A DNA stretch of 64,000 nucleotides, from contig JAQWQJ010000030.1 in the NCBI GenBank assembly GCA_029244725.1, forward strand, positions 49,789 through 113,788, written 5' to 3'. The translations under genes were made by a program, and so were the position numbers. Shown piece after piece: positions 26,505 through 35,547 of the stretch; position 1 is the first letter of the stretch; each line of letters begins with the position of its first letter. Origin of the DNA: Paracoccaceae bacterium. GTDB taxonomy: Bacteria > Pseudomonadota > Alphaproteobacteria > Rhodobacterales > Rhodobacteraceae. Under the pieces are notes generated by a model. That model ran no database searches, was not told where the DNA came from, and saw only the letters and a program-made list of their open reading frames with translations.

Positions 26505-26831
26505 ATGGCCGAGCAAGAAAACCTAACAGTCTATCGCGAACTTGTGGAACGCTTTTTTCAGGATCGGGTTAAGGGCAAGGCTAATCCTTATACCTCAATG
26601 AACGGCAATATGTTCAGCTTCTTGGACAAAGCCGGAGTTGTGTGCCTCCGTATGTCAAAAGAAGACCGCATTTCCTACGCCGAGGAATTCAGGACCGGCG
26701 AAGTCATCCAATACGGATCAGTGATGAGGGGCTACGTGGCGATCCCAGAGGATCGACTAACCGATCCCGACGGCCTAGAGGGCGTTTTTAAAGATTGCCT
26801 GAAGAACGCACGGGCGTTGCCAAAGAAATAG
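26505..26831 (+). CDS. TfoX N-terminal-domain-like small protein
   Basis: A 108-residue protein. YTSMNGNMFSFLDKAGVVCLRMSKEDR and GSVMRGYVAIPEDRLTDPDGL resemble the beta-hairpin and Met-Lys/Gly-Tyr segments of the TfoX N-terminal (Sxy-like) fold. It is probably cytoplasmic. It follows DUF2948 by 26 bases in the same direction. Proteins of this fold are often unrelated to competence, so no role is assigned. Confidence 0.6.
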   Translation: MAEQENLTVYRELVERFFQDRVKGKANPYTSMNGNMFSFLDKAGVVCLRMSKEDRISYAEEFRTGEVIQYGSVMRGYVAIPEDRLTDPDGLEGVFKDCLKNARALPKK

Positions 26832-26879
26832 CGAATTGAAAGGTTTATTCAAATACGTGCGCAAACTGTTTCGCCAACC

Positions 26880-28391
26880 TCAATCCCCGTCTGCAACACC
26901 TGCTGCACGATGCTTGGCCCGGCGCGCTCGGAAGCTGGGAAGAACCACCAAGATCGCGGCAATGACCAACAGACCGAGTGTCATTGGGCGTTCCCAAATG
27001 AACCCGATACCATCGTAAAGCTGCATAGCGCGTGAGAAGTTATCCTCCATCATTCCTCCTAGGATAAACCCAATCAACAGCGGTGCCAAAGGATAGTCAG
27101 CGAATTTCAACGCTGTCGCGCAAATGCCAAAGCCTACAAGCAGCAGAAGTTCGGTGGCGTTGTTTTGGCCGATGTAGGCGCCCATGAGGGTGAAAAACAG
27201 GATGAACGGGATCAAGTAATTGCGAGGAACAGCAAGGATTTTCGCAATGTAAGGGATCAACGGCAGGTTCAGGATCAATAGTACGAGGTTGCCAATGAAC
27301 ATCGACATGATAACAGCCCAGAAGATCTGGGGTTCGTCGATCATTAAACGTGGACCAGGCGTTACATTCAACGCAATCAACGCGCCTAGCAAGATTGCCG
27401 TTGTGCCCGAACCAGGAATACCGAGCGTCAAAAGCGGTACAAAGGACCCGGTGCACGCGGCATTGTTGGCGGATTCCGGCGCTGCAAGACCCTTAATCGA
27501 GCCTTTGCCAAACTGCTCTTGCTCTTCTTTCGTCGCTATATTGCGTTCAACCGCATACCCAAGAAAACTGGCGATCGTTGCACCTGCGCCGGGTAAGACG
27601 CCAATGAAAAAGCCCTGCAGCGATTGCCGCCCGATGACGGGCGCAATGGCTTTTGCTTCGCTACGCGTGATACGCAAATCTTTGATCTGGCCCTCGTCGC
27701 CTTCAAGGTTTTTCGGCTTGAGGACCAAAAACAAAGCCTCGGGCAATGCGAACATCGCCATCGCCAAAGTGATAAAGCCAAAGCCTGACTGAAGATCCAT
27801 AATCCCCATCGTGAACCGAGGCATATTGAACAGAGCGCCTTCGCCGACCGTCGCCATGATCAATCCCAGAATTGTCATGATCATTGCCTTAGCGACTTGG
27901 CCGGTGCCTGCGAATGCCGCGATGGCCGAGAGGCCAACAACCATAAGTGCGAAGTATTCAGCCGAGTGGAATATGAGAGCGACTGATGACAATGCTGGTG
28001 CAAATATCATCAACAAAATCGCGCCAATCGTACCGCCTGCAAAACTGGCGATGGCCGCAATGGTAAGTGCTTTTCCGGCTTTGCCCTGTTGGGCCATCGG
28101 ATAGCCGTCAAAACTTGAGGCTACGGTTCCCGCAACCCCCGGAGCATTCAGCAGGATCGAAGACGTCGAGCCGCCAAAAATAGCCCCGTAATAGACGCCA
28201 GCCAATAGGATAAGAGCTGCAGATGGATCACCCATCGAGATCGCGACTGGGATCATGATCGCGATTATTGACATTGGACCGAGGCCCGGCAGCATGCCGA
28301 TAAATGTACCGATCAAACACCCGGCGATGACCATCAATAGGTTTTGAATTGAAAACGCCGTTTGCAGGCCGATCAGAAGTCCTTCAAGCAT
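26880..28391 (-). CDS. tctA: TTT transporter large membrane protein (TctA family), second system
   Basis: A 503-residue TctA-type permease with IGMLPGLGPMSIIAIMIPV at about 30-48 and the internal repeat LTLGIPGSGTTAILLGALI. About 12 hydrophobic segments are visible. It is the last gene of a tctC-tctB-tctA operon, the order of the citrate (TctCBA) system of Salmonella, and differs in order from the first TTT operon in this window. A linked TctDE pair supports a tricarboxylate or similar acid as substrate. Confidence 0.92.
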   Translation of the reverse strand: MLEGLLIGLQTAFSIQNLLMVIAGCLIGTFIGMLPGLGPMSIIAIMIPVAISMGDPSAALILLAGVYYGAIFGGSTSSILLNAPGVAGTVASSFDGYPMAQQGKAGKALTIAAIASFAGGTIGAILLMIFAPALSSVALIFHSAEYFALMVVGLSAIAAFAGTGQVAKAMIMTILGLIMATVGEGALFNMPRFTMGIMDLQSGFGFITLAMAMFALPEALFLVLKPKNLEGDEGQIKDLRITRSEAKAIAPVIGRQSLQGFFIGVLPGAGATIASFLGYAVERNIATKEEQEQFGKGSIKGLAAPESANNAACTGSFVPLLTLGIPGSGTTAILLGALIALNVTPGPRLMIDEPQIFWAVIMSMFIGNLVLLILNLPLIPYIAKILAVPRNYLIPFILFFTLMGAYIGQNNATELLLLVGFGICATALKFADYPLAPLLIGFILGGMMEDNFSRAMQLYDGIGFIWERPMTLGLLVIAAILVVLPSFRARRAKHRAAGVADGD

Positions 28392-28392
28392 G

Positions 28393-28875
28393 TTAAACTC
28401 CTATAAAGCCGGGTAGCGGGCGCATGTAGATGCCAAGAACCTGTTGGACCAGATACCAAACGCCGAGCGCTGCGATCAGCGCTATTGGCAGCATGATGTG
28501 CCACTTTCGTTCACCAAGGGTGTAGGCCCCAAGAATGATAAACGCCGATGTCGAAAACAGAAAACCAAGCGGGCGGAGACATATGGCATAAATGACCATA
28601 AGGACCAGCAACATAAGGGCCTGACCGAGGTGATATTCGCCAAGACGGCGATAATCTACGTCCGGCTCAGAAGCCTCGGATTTTTCAAAACCCAGCAGAA
28701 CGATTGTCGTCGATATAATTCCAAGAATGGAAAGCACTTTAGGAAAAGTGCTGGGCCAGATTGGATTGCGTCGCATAAACGGCGCTAGGTTTGCATCCAT
28801 GGTGAACCAAGCTGCGTATCCATACGCAAGGCAAACACCTAGAAGAATAAGTGCGATCCAGCGATCCAATGCCAT
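28393..28875 (-). CDS. tctB: TTT transporter small membrane protein (TctB family), second system
   Basis: A 160-residue protein with four hydrophobic segments (DRWIALILLGVCLAYGYAAW first). The ATG at 28875 has GGAGGGGCC upstream; the longer reading to 28953 lacks one. It ends 1 base before tctA, consistent with a membrane complex made in fixed ratio. Confidence 0.85.
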   Translation of the reverse strand: MALDRWIALILLGVCLAYGYAAWFTMDANLAPFMRRNPIWPSTFPKVLSILGIISTTIVLLGFEKSEASEPDVDYRRLGEYHLGQALMLLVLMVIYAICLRPLGFLFSTSAFIILGAYTLGERKWHIMLPIALIAALGVWYLVQQVLGIYMRPLPGFIGV

Positions 28876-28939
28876 GTGTGGCCCCTCCCCAATCTTTCGT
28901 GGTTGGCAGAGCGGTAAACCCGCTCTGCCGTAGTTTAAC

Positions 28940-29920
28940 TTAGAGGAAGCCAAGCTTTCTCATAAGGTCACCGATGACCTTTTCCTGAGCTTCTAGGAAC
29001 GTGTTGAAGTCATCACCCGAGTTATGGATGTTGACCCAACCGTTGCGGGCGCGAACGGCTTCCCACTCAGGTGTAGCGTACATTTTTGCAATTACGTCCT
29101 GATAGGCGGCAAGCGTATCCGCAGGCAGTCCAGGTGCCGCGAAGAACCCGCGCCAGTTGACAAAGGTCGTATCAATGCCTTGCTCAACCATTGTCTGGGC
29201 ATCGCCAAACGCTGCAACGCGCTCATCCGATGTAACGCCGATGATTTTGACTTCGCCAGCTTCTGCCAGTCCAACCGCTTCCGAGAAACCGGTCGACAGG
29301 GCTTTGATCTCGCCCGACAGAAGGGCTGCCATAGCTTTGCCGCCTGCATCGTAAGGGATGTACTTGACGTTCAAGGCGTCTTTGCCAGCTGCTTCCATAA
29401 CCATGGCCGCCACAAGGTGGTCCATGCCGCCTGGAACCGAACCGCCACCGATTGCTGTGCCGCTTGCGTCTGCATCATATGCGGCGATCAGATCAGCCAT
29501 CGAGTTGATGGGGCTGTCTTTATCCACAACGAGCGCCGCGTAGTCCCCAATGGTGCCTGACACGAGGGTCAGATCGCGGAAGTTATGCGGGAAGACGCCA
29601 GTCAATGAGCGGATCACGATCGGGGTCGAGTTGACCATCATCGCACCATGCAGGCTGTCTGCGTTTTCGATCAGATAACCGATAGCTTTACCACCGCCGC
29701 CACCTGACATGTTCTCATAGGATGCTGTTCCGACAAGGCCAGCGCCTGTCAGTGCCTCACCAGTACCGCGTGCGGTTCCATCCCAGCCGCCACCGGCGCC
29801 ACCTGGAATGATAAAGTGAATGCTATCGACGGCCGGATCCGCAAAGCTCGGTGTGCTGAACGTCATCGCGGCCGCTGCAGCCGCCACAACGGCGCGGCGG
29901 GTAAATTTGAAATTTGTCAT
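28940..29920 (-). CDS. tctC: TTT transporter solute-binding protein (TctC family), second system
   Basis: A 326-residue periplasmic receptor. The signal peptide FTRRAVVAAAAAAMTFSTPSFA is cleaved before DPAVDS; the paired arginines are present but the Tat motif is weak. The ligand loops IIPGGAGGGWDGTARG and MSGGGGGKAIGYLIE match the TctC type that binds citrate-like acids rather than the broad Bug group. GGAGGAAAC precedes the ATG. It is the first gene of its operon and faces tctD across about 107 bases, which should hold the TctD-controlled promoter. Confidence 0.9.
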   Translation of the reverse strand: MTNFKFTRRAVVAAAAAAMTFSTPSFADPAVDSIHFIIPGGAGGGWDGTARGTGEALTGAGLVGTASYENMSGGGGGKAIGYLIENADSLHGAMMVNSTPIVIRSLTGVFPHNFRDLTLVSGTIGDYAALVVDKDSPINSMADLIAAYDADASGTAIGGGSVPGGMDHLVAAMVMEAAGKDALNVKYIPYDAGGKAMAALLSGEIKALSTGFSEAVGLAEAGEVKIIGVTSDERVAAFGDAQTMVEQGIDTTFVNWRGFFAAPGLPADTLAAYQDVIAKMYATPEWEAVRARNGWVNIHNSGDDFNTFLEAQEKVIGDLMRKLGFL

Positions 29921-30027
29921 TTGTTTCCTCCACATTGACAGCAGCAGTCGTTGCCGCTCATCAATGGGCAGAAAGCCGATGAAGCTGACACAAACCTGAC
30001 ACGCGGCAAATCATTTGAAAGAAGTCG

Positions 30028-30693
30028 ATGCGTTTCTTACTGATCGAAGACAACATGAGCCTCGCAAAGGCGACGATTGACCGACTTAGTCTTGACGGTC
30101 ATGTCGTCGATCATGCTGAATGCCTGGCGGATGCAAATGGATTTGTTTCTACTACCGAGTATGACCTTATTTTATTGGATATTATGCTGCCAGATGGAGA
30201 CGGTAGATCCTTCTTAAAAAGCCATCGAAGTGCGCTTGAATCGACACCGGTTATTGCGACAACTGCCCGTTCCGAGGTCTCTGACAGGGTCGGAATATTG
30301 GACCTTGGGGCCGACGATTATATTACCAAGCCATTCGACTTTGCCGAGCTTGAAGCACGCTGTCGCGCTGTCTTAAGACGGCGCGGTGGCAACGCGAGCA
30401 ACATCATTTCATTGGGTGATGTCAGGTTTGATTCGCTTTCTGGCACTTTAGAGATTGGCCAAGACACCATTCATTTGCGCAACCGCGAGCTTCGTCTTTT
30501 TGAAGTATTTGCATCCGCACCTGATCAAATATTCTCAAAATCCAAACTTCTTGATCGCCTGTTTTCTTATGACGAAGGTGCCACTGAAAATGCAATTGAG
30601 GTCTATGTTGGCCGCTTGCGTCGGCACTTGAAAGGCAGCCGCGCTGAAATCGTTACCGACCGAGGACTTGGTTATAGGCTGAGCATCAAATGA
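30028..30693 (+). CDS. tctD: Response regulator, OmpR family (TctD-like)
   Basis: A 221-residue regulator. The receiver has the acidic pair ED near residue 7, the phosphoacceptor in LILLDIMLPDGDG at about Asp51, and the KPFDFAEL switch lysine. A C-terminal winged helix follows (RNRELRLFEVFASAP to TDRGLGYRL). It is divergent from the tctCBA operon and overlaps the kinase gene by ATGA. It probably activates the transporter genes when its ligand acid is present. Confidence 0.92.
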   Translation: MRFLLIEDNMSLAKATIDRLSLDGHVVDHAECLADANGFVSTTEYDLILLDIMLPDGDGRSFLKSHRSALESTPVIATTARSEVSDRVGILDLGADDYITKPFDFAELEARCRAVLRRRGGNASNIISLGDVRFDSLSGTLEIGQDTIHLRNRELRLFEVFASAPDQIFSKSKLLDRLFSYDEGATENAIEVYVGRLRRHLKGSRAEIVTDRGLGYRLSIK

Positions 30694-32072
30694 GCGCCGA
30701 GGTTCACTCCCGAGGTTCGATCCGGCGTCGCCTGATGGTTCAATTGCTACTTGGGGCGGCGGTTTTGGCTATCGCATTGTTCTTCATCGTCCAAAGTTTA
30801 GCCCGTCAACTGGCCGAAGAAAGTCAGGACAACATTTTGGCGGCTGCCGTTTCGGCAATATTGGACACCACGTCGGTACGCGATGGCGAAATCCAGCTTG
30901 ATCTGCCCTATTCGGCGTTCTCGATGCTTAGCAATATTTCCAACGACCGTGTCTTTTACGCTGTTCGTTTTGGCGACGATTTTGTCACCGGCTATAGCGA
31001 TCTTCCCGTAGTCACAAAGGACGATAGCTTCGGACCGTGGTTTGATACCACGACCTATCAAGACGACGAGGTTCGTATCGTCACTGCCCAGCGCCGCCTT
31101 GCGTCCGGTGAAACACCTTTAGCGGTTGAGGTCACCCTCGCCCAAACCCGAGATGGCCAGCGCGATCAACTGATGTGGATATCCCAGAGCGCCGCCGCCC
31201 TTGGCACCGGCTTTTTTGTATCCGTGGCAGTTTTGGCGCTGTTAGCAGCCCGTTCCTCGATAAGCCCGATCCTGAGATTGACCCAATCTGTTAGTCGACG
31301 CGGCCCCAAAGACCTAAGGCCAGTGGCCGCACCGGTGCCCCACGAAATGGTACCGCTGGTCGCTGCTTTGAACAGCTTCATGGATCGATTAAAGAATTCG
31401 TTGACGCGGTCCGAAGAGTTCATTGCGGATGCTGCCCACCGTGTAAGAACTCCATTGGCCACAGTACGCACGCAGGCAGAAATCACCTATCGGCGTGTTG
31501 AAAAAGACGAAAACCGTGCTTCAATCCGTGAAATGATCCGTGCGATCGACGAAAGCAGCCGCGCTGCGGGTCAAATGCTGGATCACGCTATGGTCACGTT
31601 CAGGACGGATCATTTGGAGCAACAAGCCATCGACTTAAACGCGCTAGCTGCCGAAATGATTGATCGCCTTCATCCCATGGCTGAATTGCGTGAAATCGAA
31701 CTTGTTTTGGAACAGCAAGGCGCCGCGTCGACAATCGGAGACACAATCCTTCTCCAAAGCGCGCTGCGAAATATCCTCGACAACGCGATAAAGTATTCTC
31801 CAGCGGACAGCGTCATAACCCTTATCGTATCGCAGGACGCCGGCATGGCACATCTAACAACAAGCGATCGCGGGATTGGCTTGCCAATTGACGACGCCGA
31901 ACGACTAAAAAGCCGTTTTGCACGCGGGGCAAACGTTGAAGGCGTCATCGGATCAGGCCTTGGCCTAACCATCGCAGATGAGGTTGCCCGCGCCCACGGC
32001 GGCTACCTGACTATCGCAAACAATTCGAAAGGTCCCGGCGCATGCGTCACCTTATCATTTCCCTTGCAGTGA
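30690..32072 (+). CDS. tctE: Sensor histidine kinase (TctE-like)
   Basis: A 460-residue membrane kinase. TM1 is at about residues 15-38, followed by a periplasmic sensor region of about 130 residues and TM2 around SAAALGTGFFVSVAVLALLA. The phosphorylated histidine lies in EEFIADAAHRVRTPLATV, and the ATP-binding N, G1 and G2 boxes are seen as NILDNAIKYSP, SDRGIGLP and GSGLGLTI. It pairs with TctD. It overlaps the following binding-protein gene by 31 bases, suggesting that the third protein helps in sensing. Confidence 0.92.
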   Translation: MSAEVHSRGSIRRRLMVQLLLGAAVLAIALFFIVQSLARQLAEESQDNILAAAVSAILDTTSVRDGEIQLDLPYSAFSMLSNISNDRVFYAVRFGDDFVTGYSDLPVVTKDDSFGPWFDTTTYQDDEVRIVTAQRRLASGETPLAVEVTLAQTRDGQRDQLMWISQSAAALGTGFFVSVAVLALLAARSSISPILRLTQSVSRRGPKDLRPVAAPVPHEMVPLVAALNSFMDRLKNSLTRSEEFIADAAHRVRTPLATVRTQAEITYRRVEKDENRASIREMIRAIDESSRAAGQMLDHAMVTFRTDHLEQQAIDLNALAAEMIDRLHPMAELREIELVLEQQGAASTIGDTILLQSALRNILDNAIKYSPADSVITLIVSQDAGMAHLTTSDRGIGLPIDDAERLKSRFARGANVEGVIGSGLGLTIADEVARAHGGYLTIANNSKGPGACVTLSFPLQ

Positions 32073-33067
32073 TCCTCTGGCCGTTCTCGGCAAGTGCTTT
32101 TGACATAGAAGAGCGGGTTGTTTTTGGCGCAGAGAGCAATCCACAAACTGTCCGCGTGATCTCAACCGGGGACGTTCGTGTGTTCGAACCTATGATCAAC
32201 GGATTTCTTGCGGAAAACCCAACAGTTACAGTTGATTACACAGTTGTCAGTTCATCCGAATTGATGAAAGCAATCAGCATAGACAAGGCCGCTTTTGACG
32301 TCGCAATCTCAAGTGCCATGGACCTGCAGACTAAGTTAGCAAACGACGGTTTCACCGCGCCCTATTCATCGCAAGCAACCGAGCCGCTTCCCGAATGGGC
32401 ACGGTGGCGGCAGGATGTGTTTGCCTTCACGCAAGAGCCAGCGGCGGTTGTTCTGTCAAAAGACGCTTTCGCCGGTCTTCCAATGCCTCAATCCAGACAA
32501 GACCTGATTTCACTTCTGCGGCAATACCCCGACCGATTTCGAGGCAAAATTGGCACCTACGATCTGCGTGACTCGGGTCTTGGATACTTGTTCGCCACAC
32601 AAGATTCCCGCACCTCCGAAGTCTACTGGCGCTTGACCGAGGTCATGGGCGCATTGGATGCAAAATTATACTGTTGTTCGTCTAACATGATCAACGATGT
32701 CGCATCCGGAAAATTGGCAATCGCCTATAACGTACTTGGCAGTTACGCCCTTTCACGCGCAGACAAGGATCGCTTCGAGGTCATGTTACCGACTGATTTC
32801 ACAACGGTGATGATGCGAACCGCGCTTATCCCTCAAAACGCACAGAACAAGGACTTGGCCGAACCGTTTGTGGATTATCTTCTTCAGGTCGCTTGGAACA
32901 ATACCGGCCAAACCAGTCAACAACCCTATGATTCAACGGCAACATTGGCCGGGAAAGAAAACAGCCTGCGGCGCATTCGGCTTGGACCGGGATTGCTAAT
33001 ATTCCTGGATGAATACAAGAAACGCAGTTTCCTTACCGCTTGGGAAAACGCGATCCTACAAGAGTGA
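32042..33067 (+). CDS. Periplasmic binding protein linked to TctDE
   Basis: A 341-residue protein with a Sec signal peptide (MRHLIISLAVILWPFSASA) and a type-2 periplasmic binding fold resembling Fe(III)/thiamine-type ABC receptors (VRVISTGDVRVFEPMINGFLAENPTVTVDY). No ABC permease or ATPase is nearby, and its gene overlaps tctE by 31 bases. It is therefore more likely an auxiliary sensor that presents a ligand to TctE than a transport receptor. Two adjacent cysteines (YCCSS) in the middle are unusual. Ligand unknown. Confidence 0.75.
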   Translation: MRHLIISLAVILWPFSASAFDIEERVVFGAESNPQTVRVISTGDVRVFEPMINGFLAENPTVTVDYTVVSSSELMKAISIDKAAFDVAISSAMDLQTKLANDGFTAPYSSQATEPLPEWARWRQDVFAFTQEPAAVVLSKDAFAGLPMPQSRQDLISLLRQYPDRFRGKIGTYDLRDSGLGYLFATQDSRTSEVYWRLTEVMGALDAKLYCCSSNMINDVASGKLAIAYNVLGSYALSRADKDRFEVMLPTDFTTVMMRTALIPQNAQNKDLAEPFVDYLLQVAWNNTGQTSQQPYDSTATLAGKENSLRRIRLGPGLLIFLDEYKKRSFLTAWENAILQE

Positions 33068-33155
33068 TCACATGCCGCCTGACGATGGCAACTTTCAAAG
33101 CCGTCTGGTAGGCCTATGCCCAACTAGAAACACGATGAACACCTGAGGTAACCCG

Positions 33156-33926
33156 ATGAGCGACGTGGTCACAGTCACCAAAGAGGGGGCCATCGCAACG
33201 GTAACCCTTAACCGACCAGAAGCCCGCAACGCATTGAACGATGAGATGCGCAGTTGTTTGGCCGAGGCTGTTAACGATCTGGATAAGGATGACGCTCTCC
33301 GCGTGGTGATTTTGAAAGGCGCTGGCGCTGCATTTTCTGCAGGCGCAGACATCCGTCAAGGCTCGGACAAAAAATCCAGCGACCTACTGTTGAACCACTA
33401 CCGCCCGACCATTGATGGAATTGCCAATTCACCCAAGGTTTGGATTGGTCAACTTCATGGCGCAACAGCGGGCATTAGCGCTGCGATTGCACAATCTTGC
33501 GACCTTGTGGCCATGGCGGAAGATGCGTTCATCTACACGGCGTTCTCAAAGATCGCGCTGGTGCCGGATGGCGGCAACACGTGGTTCTTGCTTCAAAAAC
33601 TCGGCTATCAAAAAGCGTTCGAGCTGATCACTCTCGGCGGTCGTTTATCTGCAAGTGAATGCCAAGAAATTGGCCTCGCGAACCTCGTCGCTCCAGAGTC
33701 GGAACTTGAAACTCTAACCTTTGATCTCGCAACCCGAATGGCAGCAACCGCGCCTTTGGCGACTTTGGCAGCCAAACGCATCCTCCGCAGCATTGGCGCG
33801 ACAGATTTAGCCGCGACATACGAGATGGAAGCAGAGGCACAGGACGCCCTGCGCGCCTCTCAAGATCACCGCGAAGGCATTGCCGCATTCAGCGAAAAGC
33901 GTGCCCCGATTTTCAACGGAAAATAA
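33156..33926 (+). CDS. Enoyl-CoA hydratase/isomerase family protein (PaaG-like)
   Basis: A 256-residue crotonase-fold enzyme with TLNRPEARNAL, the oxyanion-hole segments AFSAGADIRQ and GATAGISAAIA, and FSKIALVPDGGNTWFL. The first hydratase glutamate is replaced (GISAAIA instead of GGGxEL), while the VPDGGNTW aspartate resembles PaaG-type delta3-delta2 isomerases. It probably shifts a double bond or acts on a hydroxyacyl-CoA. It is separated from the Tct block by about 90 bases and lies at the edge of an IS element, so its original operon context may be lost. Confidence 0.75.
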   Translation: MSDVVTVTKEGAIATVTLNRPEARNALNDEMRSCLAEAVNDLDKDDALRVVILKGAGAAFSAGADIRQGSDKKSSDLLLNHYRPTIDGIANSPKVWIGQLHGATAGISAAIAQSCDLVAMAEDAFIYTAFSKIALVPDGGNTWFLLQKLGYQKAFELITLGGRLSASECQEIGLANLVAPESELETLTFDLATRMAATAPLATLAAKRILRSIGATDLAATYEMEAEAQDALRASQDHREGIAAFSEKRAPIFNGK

Positions 33927-33993
33927 TGAGAATGACTGAATAGATCGAAAGCCCAACTGCGCCACATCAACGATGAACTGGGCAGTAAATGGC

Positions 33994-34811
33994 GGTGGTG
34001 TCAGACGAATTCGAACTCGTCTCTACTAGGCCAGTAAGGCTGCCCTTTATGTCGCGCAAAGACCACGCCACTCAGCAAGAGCAGCGGTGCGGTTCAGCTT
34101 GAAATGGCATCTTTTCGAAAGACTGCGATCCTGATTGAAATGGTTAAAGACAGAAGCATGGACAGAAACAAATTTCTGTAAACTTCGCATCCGACGGAAC
34201 CGTTGCATGGCTCGTTCTCGCCTTCGAAAAGGTAGATGTGAATTCTCGGCACGATTGTTTTTCCAGCGTCCGGTTTCCTGCTTCGCCGCATTCCCGATGA
34301 CCTTCATCGCGGCGCCATATGAGCGTAACTTTTCGGTCACGAAGATTTGCGGGTTGCCATGCCGTTTCATCGTTTTCCTGAGGAATTTCAATGCTGCTTT
34401 GCGATCTCGGCGCTTTGTAACGAAGCTTTCAAGGACTTCCCCTTCGTGATCGACCGCGCGCCAAAGGTAGTGCTGCTCCCCATTTATTTTCACAAACACT
34501 TCATCTAGGTGCCATTGCCAATGTGTCCCGGAACGCATTAGGTCCACCCGTCTCCTACGGATTTCAGCCGCAAACAACGGGCCAAACCTGTTCCACCAGA
34601 AACGGACCGTTTCATGGCTAATATCAATACCCCGCTCGTGCAGCAGGTCTTCCACATTTCGAAGCGAAAGTGGATAACGCACATACATCATAACCGCCAA
34701 GCGGATGATTTCGGGAGAAGTCTTGAAGTACTTGAATGGGTCGTGTTTTGTCATGAGCTGACGTTATGAGACCGCCTTGCTCGCCTCAAGCCGATCTGCT
34801 CTGACAGTGCC
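33994..34811 (-). mobile_element. IS6-family insertion sequence
   Basis: The element of about 818 bp contains one IS6-type transposase gene. Imperfect terminal repeats are GGTGGTGTCAGA at the left and GGCACTGTCAGA (read inward) at the right, matching at 9 of 12 positions. I see no 8-bp target duplication, so it may be old or have recombined. The boundaries are estimates. Confidence 0.65.
34047..34754 (-). CDS. IS6-family transposase
   Basis: A 235-residue DDE transposase of IS6 length. It has the N-terminal zinc/HTH region with SLRNVEDLLHERGIDISHETVRFWW, then WHLDEVFVKINGEQHYLWRAVDHEG with the first catalytic Asp, and WKNNRAENSHLPFRRRERAM with the catalytic Glu. The second catalytic position, normally Asp in VTDxLRSYGAA, is Glu here (VTEKLRSYGAA). 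The conserved C-terminal KLNRTAALAEWR is complete. The D-to-E change may impair activity. Confidence 0.9.
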   Translation of the reverse strand: MTKHDPFKYFKTSPEIIRLAVMMYVRYPLSLRNVEDLLHERGIDISHETVRFWWNRFGPLFAAEIRRRRVDLMRSGTHWQWHLDEVFVKINGEQHYLWRAVDHEGEVLESFVTKRRDRKAALKFLRKTMKRHGNPQIFVTEKLRSYGAAMKVIGNAAKQETGRWKNNRAENSHLPFRRRERAMQRFRRMRSLQKFVSVHASVFNHFNQDRSLSKRCHFKLNRTAALAEWRGLCAT

Positions 34812-34814
34812 CCC

Positions 34815-35336
34815 ATGGGTGCCTCATACCAGGTAGACCGGCCGGGAAACGGTTTTGGTCGGATCTACGATATCTTATCCGATGAACGGAAAGACCTTCC
34901 GCTTCAATCGGTGCCAAAGATGGACAGAAGCATCGCACCTGTAATTGAGAACGCAATTCTGCGAAGAAACGGATCTTCCGGTGCAATGTCCAAAAGCGAT
35001 TTTGCGCTCCGTCTGATTCAAGATCGTGCTGACATCGATATCAGCGGGCCAGAGTTCAATTTCGTGCGCTCCATCCGCGTGTTTGATGTTCGATATGCCC
35101 GCCAACATGAATCTGGGCGCGATGGCGACTGCAATCGTTCGGCGGCCATTTATCTGGGAACCTACGGCAATCAAGGCGGCTTTTTGTGGACGCTATCATC
35201 ACCGCAGGCGCTGCCCGACGCCCATCTCGGGTTAGAGCGTTGGGGGGCAAACTGCCCAAGCATTTATCATCGTTCTGTCTTCGTCGAATGGCGTGATTAC
35301 GCCGATAGCTATGGCTTCGAGCAGGTCAACTACTGA
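34815..35336 (+). CDS. Unrecognised protein beginning at the edge of the IS element
   Basis: A 173-residue open frame whose ATG lies 4 bases outside the right IS end. The first residues (MGASYQVDRPGNG) may be a fusion of flanking DNA to the remaining part of an older gene. The central part contains RSIRVFDVRYARQHESG and NRSAAIYLGTYGNQGGFLWTL, and the end reads YADSYGFEQVNY. I do not recognise a family. No signal peptide or membrane segment is visible. It could be the 3' remnant of a gene cut by the IS, or a short intact gene. Confidence 0.35.
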   Translation: MGASYQVDRPGNGFGRIYDILSDERKDLPLQSVPKMDRSIAPVIENAILRRNGSSGAMSKSDFALRLIQDRADIDISGPEFNFVRSIRVFDVRYARQHESGRDGDCNRSAAIYLGTYGNQGGFLWTLSSPQALPDAHLGLERWGANCPSIYHRSVFVEWRDYADSYGFEQVNY

Positions 35337-35547
35337 GCGCGCGGAGCTAATCTTAGGTTGAATAGCCACTGACCTGCCTGGTTTTTAGAATTGTCGTGAG
35401 GGTAATTTTATTGATGGCTCAGGCAATCTTTGAACATCCAAGAGTGGCATTGGGGAGGTACAAATATCTATCTATCTATCAAGCTGTGACTATAGTAGAC
35501 GCCGCTTGTGTTGAAAGAACCCGAATGAACGTCAGGCGCAGCAAGAT

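Noticed and set aside
29024..29560. 178-residue frame opposite the second tctC
   Set aside because: Shadow of the tctC coding frame, with scattered Cys/His-rich translation and no start context.
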